Shown here piece after piece: positions 23,027 through 31,432 of a stretch of DNA of 64,000 nt; the stretch's first letter is position 1; the number at the start of each line of letters is the position of its first letter. This DNA is from JBBQKG01 sp038326655 (lineage in GTDB: Bacteria; Actinomycetota; Thermoleophilia; Solirubrobacterales; JBBDJG01): NCBI GenBank assembly GCA_038326655.1, contig JBBQKG010000015.1, positions 1-64,000 on the forward strand. Direction: 5' to 3'. The translations under genes and the position numbers were made by a program. The notes beneath the pieces were generated by a model. The model ran no database searches. It saw nothing but the letters and a program-made list of their open reading frames with translations, and was not told where the DNA came from.

Positions 23027-24463
23027 CTACGGTCCGCCGCTCGCGCCGCCGCCTTGCTGCTGCTGCTGCTGTTGTTGCGGTTGCTGCTGCTGCTGCTGCT
23101 GCTGCTGAGCGCCGCCCGCTGCACCGCCAGCCGCGCCGCCGGGGCTGATCGCCCCACCGGGGAGCCCGGGCGGAAGCCCGCCCGCGCCCTTCTGGGGCGC
23201 GCCGCCGAGCGCGAGCGCCGCGGTCTGAGTCGCGCCGCCCCCTGCCGCGAGCCCACCGAGCCCACCGCCGCCGCCAAGCGCCTGCTGCTGGTCCTTCTGA
23301 CCGATCACCGGGCTGCCTCCCGGCGTGCCGACGAGGGGTGCACCGGTGCCGTCGATCGCCGGCGGAGCGGCGTGATTCGCGCCTGGGATTGGCTTCTTCT
23401 GTCCCGGCGCCGTCGGCGCCGGGGCGCTCTGCGTCTCCTCGCGGCCGTTGCGGCAGTCGGGGATCACGTACTTGGGGGCGCAGTCCGTCTTCGAGCGCCA
23501 ATCCTGGCGGAAGTTGGTCGCGAACCGGTCGAGCTTCTTCTGTTGGCTCTGCGAGATCAGGAGCTGCTTGATGCCCGCGGTCGAAGCCTGAAGGCTCTGC
23601 GTGGAGCCCGGGGTCACTTTCGTCACCCGGAATACGTAGTAGCCGGCGCCGGTCTTGATCGGGCCCTCGACGTTCCCCTTCGCCGCGGAGAAGATCGCGG
23701 CGTCGAATGCCGGGTCCTGCTGCCCCTTGGTGACGCCGAGCAGCTTGCCCCCCTGGTTCTTGGAAGCCGGGTCGGTCGAGAGCTTCTTCGCGACCTGAGC
23801 CCACGGCGCGCCGGATGCGACCTGTTGCTTGCCCTGGTTTGCCTTGCCCTGGTTCTTGTTGAGGATCACCTGCAGGTCACGGCGCTCCGGCTGGCTGAAC
23901 TGCTGCTTGTTCTTGTCGTAGTAGTCCTTGATGGAGCCGGTGCTCACGTTCGCGGTGCCCTTCGTGACGTCCTCGCGGATCTTGTTCGAGAGCACGTCGA
24001 GCTGCACGCGGAAGATCAGGTCCTCGACCGTCTGCCCGGACGTCTGAAGGAAGCGCTGGTAGGCCTTCTCGTTCGGGAACGACTGCTTCTTGGTCTGCTT
24101 GAAGCGGTCCTGGATCTCGGTGGGTGTGGCCGAGAGGCCGCGCGCCTTTGCTTCGCCGGCGATCCAGTCGGAGGACACGAGGAACTGCATCACCTGCTTC
24201 TTCAGCGCCTTGCCCTGCGTGCTGTCCAGCGAAGGCGGCGGCTTCGCCTTCTTCTGGCCCGGCTGCGGCTGCTTGGAGACGACCAGATACCAGTGGTTGA
24301 ACGTCGACTTGGAGATCGAGCCGACATCGTCGATCTTCGCGGCGTCCTTCTTGGTGTCGACGCCGCCGAACGACGACAGGACGCCGGCGATCGCGATCAC
24401 GACCACGATCACTCCGACGATCGCGAGAATTCCTGTCCGGGTAAGTGTGTCGCCTCTGCGCAT
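23027..24463 (-). CDS. Membrane-anchored parvulin-type peptidyl-prolyl isomerase with polyglutamine tail
   Basis: A 478-residue protein with one N-terminal membrane helix (ILAIVGVIVVVIAIAGVLSSF, about 12-32), a SurA-like helical part (about 40-190) and a PPIC rotamase domain (about 195-305: RRDLQVILNK ... GGKLLGVTKGQQDPAFDAAIFSAAKGNVEGPIKTGAGYYVFRV). After the Cys-containing ALDRFATNFRQDW/CAPKYVIPDC region comes a 120-residue Pro/Gly/Ala-rich tail ending in a run of 17 Gln broken by one Pro. It likely helps folding of exported proteins. The tail is encoded by a CAG/CAA microsatellite ending 20 bp before the mazG start. Confidence 0.88.
   Translation of the reverse strand: MRRGDTLTRTGILAIVGVIVVVIAIAGVLSSFGGVDTKKDAAKIDDVGSISKSTFNHWYLVVSKQPQPGQKKAKPPPSLDSTQGKALKKQVMQFLVSSDWIAGEAKARGLSATPTEIQDRFKQTKKQSFPNEKAYQRFLQTSGQTVEDLIFRVQLDVLSNKIREDVTKGTANVSTGSIKDYYDKNKQQFSQPERRDLQVILNKNQGKANQGKQQVASGAPWAQVAKKLSTDPASKNQGGKLLGVTKGQQDPAFDAAIFSAAKGNVEGPIKTGAGYYVFRVTKVTPGSTQSLQASTAGIKQLLISQSQQKKLDRFATNFRQDWRSKTDCAPKYVIPDCRNGREETQSAPAPTAPGQKKPIPGANHAAPPAIDGTGAPLVGTPGGSPVIGQKDQQQALGGGGGLGGLAAGGGATQTAALALGGAPQKGAGGLPPGLPGGAISPGGAAGGAAGGAQQQQQQQQQPQQQQQQQQGGGASGGP
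23053..23107 (-). repeat. CAG/CAA trinucleotide repeat encoding polyglutamine
   Basis: About 18 near-perfect triplets, interrupted by CAACAACCG in the middle. Length changes would keep the reading frame and alter only the polyglutamine length. Confidence 0.85.
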
Positions 24464-24531
24464 CGAGTCACTCCTCGCGGGTATTGGGGGAGGGCGGCCC
24501 GCGGCGGAACTATAGCGACGGCGGCCCGCCG

Positions 24532-27500
24532 CTATGCCGCCTCCACGAGCGTCGCCTTCACCCGTTCAAGGGCATCGGCTGCCTGCAGCACGGCGCGCAG
24601 GCGCTCTGCCTCCCGATCCGGCATGCCGACCCGCAGCGTCCGCTTGAGCGACTCGTACAGGACTTCGCCGAGCTCCGCGCGCAGCGCCTTTGCCTGGGAG
24701 GAGTCGAGTTCGACCGGGGCGATCACCAGCCGGTCGGACCGAAGCTCCGCCGTGCGAGCGCCCGCGCGGCCGAGCTTGATGCGCGCTTCCTGCAGCCTGA
24801 GGAGGCTCTCGACCGGCTCCGGCACGGGCCCGAAGCGGTCCTCGAGCTCCTCCTGGAGCGCGGCCAGCGCGGCTGGCTCGCGCGCCGCCGCGATCCGCCG
24901 GTGCACGTCGATCTTCGCGACCTCGTACGGGATGTACTCCGCCGGTACGTAGGCGTCCACCGGGACGTCGAGCCGCACCGGCTCCCAGAGGTCTTCCTCG
25001 GCGCCTTCGCCGCCCTGCTGTGCGACCTGTACCGCCTCGTCGAGCATCCGGCAGTAGAGCTCGAATCCGACCGCGGCGACGTGCCCGGACTGCTCGCTTC
25101 CGAGCAGGTTGCCGGCGCCGCGGATCTCGAGGTCTCGCATCGCGATCTTGAATCCCGAGCCGAGCTCCGTGTAGTCGGACAGCGTCGACAGGCGCGCGGC
25201 GGCCTCGTGCGTGAGCGCGTCCGCGGATGGATAGAGCAGATACGCGTATGCGCGCTCGCGTGAGCGTCCGACCCGGCCGCGGATCTGGTAGAGCTGGGCA
25301 AGCCCGAGCCGGTCGGCGCGCTCGACGATCAGCGTGTTGGCGCTCGGGATGTCGAGGCCAGACTCGATGATCGTGGTGGAGACCAGCACCTGGTCCGAGC
25401 CGCGCAGGAAGTCGAGCATCGCCTGCTCGAGCGTCGAAGCCTCCATCTGTCCGTGGGCGACCGCCACGCGGGCGGCAGGCACGATCGCGCGGATCCGCTC
25501 GGCCGCCTCGTCGATCGTCTCGACCCGGTCGTGCAGGTAGAAGACCTGCCCGCCGCGCTGGAGCTCGCGCTCGATCGCACCGCGCACCAGGTCGTCGTCG
25601 TACTCGCCCACATAGGTGTGGATCGGGCGCCGCCCCTCGGGCGGCGTCTCGATCACGGAGATGTCGCGGAGTCCGGCGAGCGACATCTGGAGCGTGCGCG
25701 GAATCGGCGTCGCGGACAGCGCGAGCACGTCGACGCTCAGGCGCAGCTGGCGCAGGCGCTCCTTCTGCTTCACCCCGAAGCGCTGCTCCTCGTCCACGAT
25801 CACGAGGCCGAGGTCCTTGGGCTGCACGTCGCGCGAGAACAGCCGGTGGGTGCCGATCAGGATGTCGACCTTGCCCGCGGCGAAGTCGCGAATCACCGCG
25901 CGCTGCTCCTTCGGCGAGCGGAAGCGCGAGAGCAGCTCGATCCGGAACGGGTAGTCCCGCAGGCGCTCCGAGAACGTGCCGAAGTGCTGCTGGGCGAGGA
26001 TCGTGGTCGGCGCCAGCACGAGCGTCTGGCGCTCGTCGCTGGCCGCCTTGAACGCCGCGCGCAGGGCGACCTCCGTCTTGCCGTAGCCGACGTCGCCGCA
26101 GATCAGGCGATCCATCGGGCGCTCTGCCTCCATGTCGGCCTTAGTCTGCTCGATCGCGTCGAGCTGGTCGTCCGTCTCGCGGTAGGGGAAAGCCTGCTCG
26201 AACTCGAGCTGCCACTCGGAGTCCTCGTGGAAACCGTGGCCATGCCGGTGCTTGCGCTCGGCGTAGATCGTGAGGAGCTCGCCCGCGAGCTCCTCGGCGG
26301 CGCGCCGCGCCCGCGCCTTCATGTTGTCCCAGCTCTTCGACCCGAGCTTCGAGAGCGGCGGCGCGTGGCCGTCCGCGCCGACGTAGCGGCTCAGCTTGTC
26401 GAGCTGGTCCGTCGGGACGAAGACGCGGTCGCCGTCCCGGTACTCGAGCTCGAGGTAATCGCGCGTGACGTTCGCGACCGTCTTGGTGTCGAACCCGGTG
26501 AAGCGGCCGATGCCGTGATCGACGTGCACGACGATGTCCCCCGCGCGCAGGTCCGTGAACGCGGCGAGCACGCGGCCCGGCCGGGTGTCCGGGCGCTCCG
26601 CGCGCCGCCGCCGCAGCAGGCGGTGATCGGGCAGCACGGCGAGCTTGAGCTGCGGTGCGATGAAGCCCTCGCGAAGCCGGGCGACCGCAAACCAGAGCGC
26701 GCCTTCGTCCTTCCCGACGGAAGGACCGGAGCCGTCCACGAAAGCGGGGTGGAGGCGCGCCATGTTGTACGCCGCGCGGTCGGCCTCACCGCGGTGCTCC
26801 CACGCCACGAGCGTCGAGTAGCCGCCGCGAACCAGCTTCTCCAGCTCGGGCTCGGCCTCGCGGATCGAGCGCGCGGCGCCGTCCGCGGCCTGCGCGCGGA
26901 ATTGGTGCGGCTGGTCCTGCGAGACGGTCGAGAAGCTGACCGCGGCACGGCGGTCGAGCGTGGCCTGGACCTCCTCCGGAGGCAGGTACAGGTGGTGGGC
27001 GTCGTCGGAATGGAAGCTGGTCGTGACGTCGTGCCAGTGGTCTGCAAGCCCGGGGCGGATCTCCTCACCGGCTGCGACGACCACCGCGGCCTCGTCCGGG
27101 ACGAGGTCGAGGAACGACCGGAACTGTCCCACCGGCAGGATCTCGGCCACGTCGGGGCGCTCACCGCGCTCCTCACTGGCGGCCAGCTCGGCCAGCTCTC
27201 GGTACTCGGCCCCGAGCTCGGCGGCGGGCGCGATCTCGACCCTGTCCGCTTCCGCCAGCGAGCGCTGTGTGAAGGTCGAGAACCAGCGCAGCGATTCGAC
27301 CTCGTCGCCGAACAGCTCGACCCGCACGGCGCGCTCCTCCGTCGCGGGATAGATGTCGAGGATGCCGCCGCGCACCGCGAACTGGCCGCGGTCGAAGACC
27401 TGCTCCTCGCGTTCGTAGCCACACTCGACGAGCCGCTCCAGCGCGTCGCCGAGGTCGAGCTCCTCGCCCACTTCGAGCGTGAAGCCGTGCGGGCGAAGAT

Positions 27501-27909
27501 CCGGATCGGGCACGCGCTCCATCAACGCGACCGCGCTTGCCACGATCACGGGCCGTCCGCCCGTCGAGGCATCTCTCAGGGCATCGAGCGCGGCGACCCG
27601 CAGGCCCACGAGGTGCGGCGGCGGTGCCAGGTGCGACTCGTAACGGACGCCGCGCGCGGGATAGAAGCGAACTTCCGGGCCGAGAAACGCGCGCAGGTCG
27701 GCGGCCAGGTCACGCGCGGCACGGTCGTCGCCTGCGACCACGAGCGCCGGGCGGCCGGTGAACTCGTCCGAGTTCAGCAGCGCGGCGACCACGAACGGCC
27801 GCAGCGACGCCGAGACGAAGGCAGCCTGAGGCGAAGCGGCCGCCTCGCGGGCGAGCCGCTCCAGGTCCGGCGTCTGGTTGGCTTTTTCCAGCAGTCGTAT
27901 GAGCGTCAT
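24532..27909 (-). CDS. mfd: Transcription-repair coupling factor Mfd
   Basis: A 1125-residue DNA translocase that removes stalled RNA polymerase and recruits UvrA. It has the UvrB-like N-terminal module (LERLVECGYEREEQVFDRGQFAVRGGILDIYPA), the RNA-polymerase-interacting CarD-like domain (LRAGDIVVHVDHGIGRFTGF), and SF2 helicase motifs (ICGDVGYGKTEVALRAAF, DEEQRFGVKQKE, ALSATPIPRTLQMSL, QIRGRVGRSRERAYAYLLY). The TRCF C-terminal domain ends the protein. ATG at 27909 is chosen. The frame is open about 1.4 kb further upstream, antisense to other genes, and does not code there. Confidence 0.96.
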   Translation of the reverse strand: MTLIRLLEKANQTPDLERLAREAAASPQAAFVSASLRPFVVAALLNSDEFTGRPALVVAGDDRAARDLAADLRAFLGPEVRFYPARGVRYESHLAPPPHLVGLRVAALDALRDASTGGRPVIVASAVALMERVPDPDLRPHGFTLEVGEELDLGDALERLVECGYEREEQVFDRGQFAVRGGILDIYPATEERAVRVELFGDEVESLRWFSTFTQRSLAEADRVEIAPAAELGAEYRELAELAASEERGERPDVAEILPVGQFRSFLDLVPDEAAVVVAAGEEIRPGLADHWHDVTTSFHSDDAHHLYLPPEEVQATLDRRAAVSFSTVSQDQPHQFRAQAADGAARSIREAEPELEKLVRGGYSTLVAWEHRGEADRAAYNMARLHPAFVDGSGPSVGKDEGALWFAVARLREGFIAPQLKLAVLPDHRLLRRRRAERPDTRPGRVLAAFTDLRAGDIVVHVDHGIGRFTGFDTKTVANVTRDYLELEYRDGDRVFVPTDQLDKLSRYVGADGHAPPLSKLGSKSWDNMKARARRAAEELAGELLTIYAERKHRHGHGFHEDSEWQLEFEQAFPYRETDDQLDAIEQTKADMEAERPMDRLICGDVGYGKTEVALRAAFKAASDERQTLVLAPTTILAQQHFGTFSERLRDYPFRIELLSRFRSPKEQRAVIRDFAAGKVDILIGTHRLFSRDVQPKDLGLVIVDEEQRFGVKQKERLRQLRLSVDVLALSATPIPRTLQMSLAGLRDISVIETPPEGRRPIHTYVGEYDDDLVRGAIERELQRGGQVFYLHDRVETIDEAAERIRAIVPAARVAVAHGQMEASTLEQAMLDFLRGSDQVLVSTTIIESGLDIPSANTLIVERADRLGLAQLYQIRGRVGRSRERAYAYLLYPSADALTHEAAARLSTLSDYTELGSGFKIAMRDLEIRGAGNLLGSEQSGHVAAVGFELYCRMLDEAVQVAQQGGEGAEEDLWEPVRLDVPVDAYVPAEYIPYEVAKIDVHRRIAAAREPAALAALQEELEDRFGPVPEPVESLLRLQEARIKLGRAGARTAELRSDRLVIAPVELDSSQAKALRAELGEVLYESLKRTLRVGMPDREAERLRAVLQAADALERVKATLVEAA

Positions 27910-27980
27910 CACGGCACGACGAACGACCGGGCACACGGGCCCGGCTTCGTCTCGATTCTTAGGATAGGCTGTCGCCGCCG

Positions 27981-28352
27981 ATGAGCCGCAAGCAACGAGA
28001 CAAGGCCAAGGACGCCGTCGCGATCGGCCGGATCGTGGTGGGCGCGAGCGCCTACCTGACGCCGAATCTCTCGGGGCGCCTCTTCGGCCTCGACCCGGAC
28101 GGCAACCCGCAGCTCTCGTACATCGGCCGCCTGTTCGGCGCGCGAGACGTGGCGTTGGGCGCGGGCGTGCTTCGCAGCTCGAAGAAGCAGAAGGACGCCT
28201 GGGCCACGGCCGGGCTGGCATGCGACGTCGCCGACGTCGGCGCAGGCGCGCTGGCCGGGATCCGCGGGCAGCTCCCGCCGCCCGCCGCAGCACTCGTGAC
28301 GGCGACCGCCGCAGGCTTCGCGATCGCCGGCTACTGGCTGCTCCAGCAGTAG
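27981..28352 (+). CDS. Small membrane protein of unknown function (DUF4267-like)
   Basis: A 123-residue protein with a basic start (MSRKQRDKAKD) and three or four hydrophobic segments (GRIVVGASAYLTPNLSGRLFGL, LFGARDVALGAGVLRS, ALVTATAAGFAIAGYWLL). The P-x-x-x-G-R-x-F-G-x-D ... GARD-x-A-x-G layout resembles small DUF4267-type membrane proteins. It is divergent from mfd and ends 6 bp from the convergent MFS gene. The function is unknown. Confidence 0.7.
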   Translation: MSRKQRDKAKDAVAIGRIVVGASAYLTPNLSGRLFGLDPDGNPQLSYIGRLFGARDVALGAGVLRSSKKQKDAWATAGLACDVADVGAGALAGIRGQLPPPAAALVTATAAGFAIAGYWLLQQ

Positions 28353-28358
28353 TCGAGG

Positions 28359-29567
28359 TCAGCCGCGAGGACGGAGGGTCGCGCGCCGCGCGTAGAGCCC
28401 CGCCGCCGCGACGAGCGCAAAGCCCGCGGTCGTGAGCAGCGCCGCGTCGATGCTCGCGTGCTGGACGAGCAGACCCGCCAGCGCCCCGCCCGCGGCGAAC
28501 CCGGCGGTCACTCCGGTGCTCAGCCACGTGAACGCCTCCGTCACCGCGCCACCCGGCGCGAGCCGGCCGATCAGCGCAAAGCTGGCCGCGGCTGAAGGAG
28601 CGATGAAGAGGCCCGCGACCAGCAGGAGCGCCGTCATCACCGGAATCGAGCCGGCCAGCGCGAGCGGCGCGAGCCCCAGCGCGATCGGCCAGGCGAACAC
28701 GAGCAGCAGCTCGGCCGGATCGCGCCGCCACTCTCGGGCGCCGTACCAGAGCCCGCCCAGCATGCTGCCGAACGCAAGCGTACCCAGCATCAGCCCGGCC
28801 GCGCCCGCCGAGCCGTGCGCCTGACCGAAGGCCGGAAGGGCGACCTCGAGCGAGCCGAACGTCATGCCGTCGACGATGCTGAGCAGCACGATCGTGCGGA
28901 TGCCCGGGTCTGACAGCGCACCGGCTCGCGGCTCCACGGTGGTGGATCCGCGTCGCCGCGACCGAGAGGCGGGCGTGGCCGCAAACGCAATCGTGCCCGC
29001 GGCGACGAGTACGGCGGCAGTCGCGAGTGCGACCTGCGCGGTGGAGAACACCACGATCAGCGCGACGAGCAGCGGCCCGACGATGAAGAACAGCTCCTGG
29101 ACGACCGCTTCGAGCGCGAAGGCGGTCTCGGTGAGCCCGCCCGCGAGCTCGCTGATCAGCGCGCGCATGGTGGCGAACAGCGGTGGAAAGCAAAGCCCGC
29201 TCGCCGCTGCGCAGGCGAGAACCGGAACTGTCTGGGCGTGGTGCTCCGCGACGGCCAGCAGCGCCCCGATGGATGCCGGGAAGGCGAGCGCGCACGTGAC
29301 CAGCACCGGGGTCTGCCCGAGGCGGTCGATCAGCCGCCCGAGCAGCGGCGCCGAGATGCCCGAGCAGATCGCGAAGGCTCCCGTCGCGGCGCCCGCGACC
29401 GCGTAGGACCCGGTCTCCCTGCTCAGCAGGAGCACCGAGGCGAGCGTGTACATGCCGACCGGCAGACGCCCCAGGAACGCGGCCGCGAACAACGGCTTGA
29501 AGTCGGGCATCGCCAGCACGGCGGCGTACCGGCGCAGGCCACTGCGGGCCACTGGCGGTGCGCTCAT
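28359..29567 (-). CDS. MFS transporter
   Basis: A 402-residue, twelve-helix protein of the major facilitator superfamily. The loop 2-3 motif GRLIDRLGQTPVLV (G-R-x-x-D-R-x-G) is at about 76-89. The halves are separated by a basic loop (ASRSRRRGSTTVEPRAG). The substrate is unknown; drug or metabolite efflux is typical for this subgroup. The ATG at 29567 overlaps the pth stop as ATGA, so it is coupled to pth. Confidence 0.88.
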   Translation of the reverse strand: MSAPPVARSGLRRYAAVLAMPDFKPLFAAAFLGRLPVGMYTLASVLLLSRETGSYAVAGAATGAFAICSGISAPLLGRLIDRLGQTPVLVTCALAFPASIGALLAVAEHHAQTVPVLACAAASGLCFPPLFATMRALISELAGGLTETAFALEAVVQELFFIVGPLLVALIVVFSTAQVALATAAVLVAAGTIAFAATPASRSRRRGSTTVEPRAGALSDPGIRTIVLLSIVDGMTFGSLEVALPAFGQAHGSAGAAGLMLGTLAFGSMLGGLWYGAREWRRDPAELLLVFAWPIALGLAPLALAGSIPVMTALLLVAGLFIAPSAAASFALIGRLAPGGAVTEAFTWLSTGVTAGFAAGGALAGLLVQHASIDAALLTTAGFALVAAAGLYARRATLRPRG

Positions 29568-30154
29568 TCGCCGGGATCGGTGACGAAGCCCTCGGCCGCG
29601 TCCGCGGCGCGCTCGATCAGCGCGCGCACGTCGCCGGCGGGCTCGTCGAAACGAGACAGCACGTGTCGCGAGACGATCTCGGGGTCGGTCGTGTCGGGCC
29701 TTCCGACGCCGACGCGGATCCGGCTGAAGTCTGGGCCGCCGAGGTGCTGGCGCAGCGACTTGAGGCCGTTGTGCCCGGCGAGGCCGCCCCCCGTGCGTGC
29801 CTGGACCTGGCCGAACGGGAGATCGATCTCGTCGTGGATCGCCACCACGTGCTCGAGCGGCACGCCGTACTGGCCCCGGGCCGGCCCGGCGGCCGTGCCG
29901 GACTCGTTCATGTACGTCTGTGGCATGAGGATCGCCACGCGCGGTCCTCCCGGGCCCGTTCGCCCCTCCGTGACGAGCCCCCCGAACGCCTTCCGGGGCT
30001 CCGGCAGGTCCCACCGCGATGCAAGCAGCTTCGCGACCTCGAAGCCGACGTTGTGGCGCGTGCCCGCGTACCTCGAGCCCGGGTTGCCCAGGCCGACGAT
30101 CAGATAGTCGACCGGAACGGCAGGGCGCTTGCCGCGGCCGCGAAACAGCCGCAA
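29564..30154 (-). CDS. pth: Peptidyl-tRNA hydrolase
   Basis: A 196-residue enzyme that recycles peptidyl-tRNA. It has the family start YLIVGLGNPGSRYAGTRHNVGFE with the catalytic His in TRHN, then PQTYMNESG, IHDEIDLPFGQVQARTGGGLAGHNGLKSL and FSRIRVGVGRP. The TTG start at 30154 lies 7 bp after the rplY stop. The rplY-pth order is standard in actinobacteria. Confidence 0.96.
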   Translation of the reverse strand: MRLFRGRGKRPAVPVDYLIVGLGNPGSRYAGTRHNVGFEVAKLLASRWDLPEPRKAFGGLVTEGRTGPGGPRVAILMPQTYMNESGTAAGPARGQYGVPLEHVVAIHDEIDLPFGQVQARTGGGLAGHNGLKSLRQHLGGPDFSRIRVGVGRPDTTDPEIVSRHVLSRFDEPAGDVRALIERAADAAEGFVTDPGE

Positions 30155-30160
30155 GAGGGC

Positions 30161-30883
30161 CTAGCCCTCTTCGCCGCCGCCGCCGCCGCCGGACTCGGCG
30201 CTCTGGCCCTCTCCGCCGTCGCCCTCGCCCTCGGCGCCTTCCTCGCCCTCGGCGCCTTCCTCGCCGACGAGTGCGGTCTCCTCCTCGATCTCCTCTTCCT
30301 CCTCGACCTCGGACGGGACCGTGATCGTGGCGACGACGATCTCGGCGGGCTCGCCCACCACCTCGACGCCGGCGATCGCGCTGACCGAGTCGAGCGTGAG
30401 GGTCTCGGCGACGCCCATGCCCGATACGTCCGCGACGATCCGGTCGGGGATGTCGGTGGGAAGCGCCTCGATCAGGATCTCGCGCGTCACGTGCTCGAGC
30501 ACGCCGCCTTCGCGTACTCCGGGGGCCTCGTCGACGCCCTCCAGCTCGAGCATCACCGTCGCCTGGATCTTCTCGTCGAGGCGGACCTTGAGCAGGTCGA
30601 CATGGCGCACGCTTCCGCGCACCGGATCCCGCTGCTGGTCCTTGACGATCACGGGCTCCCGACCGCCGCCGCCGTTGCCCTCGATCTCGATGTCGAACAG
30701 CGCATGGCCTTCGGCGAGCACCGTGCGCAGCACCCGCGATTCAACCTTGAACGACACCGAGTCGCTCTCGATCCCGTAGACCACGCCCGGGGTGAAGCCC
30801 GCGCGGCGAAGCCGCCGGCTCGCCCGCGAGCCGCGCTCCTCGCGCGCTTGAACGCTCAGCAATGTCCTCTGACCCGAAGCCAC
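30161..30883 (-). CDS. rplY: 50S ribosomal protein L25/general stress protein Ctc
   Basis: A 240-residue CTC-type L25. The N-terminal 5S-rRNA-binding domain is at about 8-98 (REERGSRASRRLRRAGFTPGVVYG ... VRHVDLLKV) and the C-terminal TL5 domain at about 100-190. It ends in an unusually long acidic and Gly-rich tail (SEVEEEEEIEEETALVGEEGAEGEEGAEGEGDGGEG). The start is GTG at 30883. Confidence 0.95.
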   Translation of the reverse strand: MASGQRTLLSVQAREERGSRASRRLRRAGFTPGVVYGIESDSVSFKVESRVLRTVLAEGHALFDIEIEGNGGGGREPVIVKDQQRDPVRGSVRHVDLLKVRLDEKIQATVMLELEGVDEAPGVREGGVLEHVTREILIEALPTDIPDRIVADVSGMGVAETLTLDSVSAIAGVEVVGEPAEIVVATITVPSEVEEEEEIEEETALVGEEGAEGEEGAEGEGDGGEGQSAESGGGGGGEEG

Positions 30884-30911
30884 GACGGCGGATTGTACTC
30901 ACGGTTCGCGG

Positions 30912-31403
30912 TCAGGCCGGGTGGCCCGCCCGGATCCGCTTCGCGCGGTGAAAGGGGAACTGCCCCTCGGTCGGACCGTGCTCGGCGGTCGCCGGCGAGA
31001 GCACGAACCCCACGTGGTCCCCACCGTCGAAGCGCTGCTCGACGGCGCCCACGAACCGATGGTCGCAACGCTCCAGCAGCGGCACGCCGCCCGGGCCCGG
31101 GTGCCATTCGCACAGCGCGAACTTGTCCACCTCGTCGCCCGTCCTGCCCCCGAAGAGCTCAGCGAGGTCGTCCGCACTGGAGGGCACGAAGTGCACCGCA
31201 AGCAGGTCTGCGTCGCGGGCCACGCGGTACGTGCGGTTCTGTTTCGAGAGGCAGATCAGGAACCGCGGCGGATCGATGCTGCACTGCGTCGCGAACCCGA
31301 CCAGGCACCCCGCGCGCTCGCCGCCGCGCGCGGCCGTGACGACGAACATCGGGTAGTCCAGCTCTCCCATGAGCGCGTTGAACGTGTCTTGGACTGAGGA
31401 CAT
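30912..31403 (-). CDS. Flavin reductase-like FMN-binding protein
   Basis: A 163-residue split-barrel flavoprotein: MGELDYPMFVVTAARGGERAGCLVGFATQCSIDPPRFLICLSKQNRTYR is the FMN-binding half of the flavin reductase-like family, followed by LAVHFVPSSADDLAELFGG. Such proteins reduce or hold FMN for a partner oxygenase, or are stand-alone oxidoreductases. ATG at 31403, divergent from the ABC1 kinase gene by 29 bp; the partner is unknown. Confidence 0.88.
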   Translation of the reverse strand: MSSVQDTFNALMGELDYPMFVVTAARGGERAGCLVGFATQCSIDPPRFLICLSKQNRTYRVARDADLLAVHFVPSSADDLAELFGGRTGDEVDKFALCEWHPGPGGVPLLERCDHRFVGAVEQRFDGGDHVGFVLSPATAEHGPTEGQFPFHRAKRIRAGHPA

Positions 31404-31432
31404 CGATCGAGCCGAAGGGTAACTTCACCGGT

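Noticed and set aside
25453..27984. An 843-codon plus-strand frame opposite mfd
   Set aside because: It mirrors the codon bias of mfd and has no recognisable domain.
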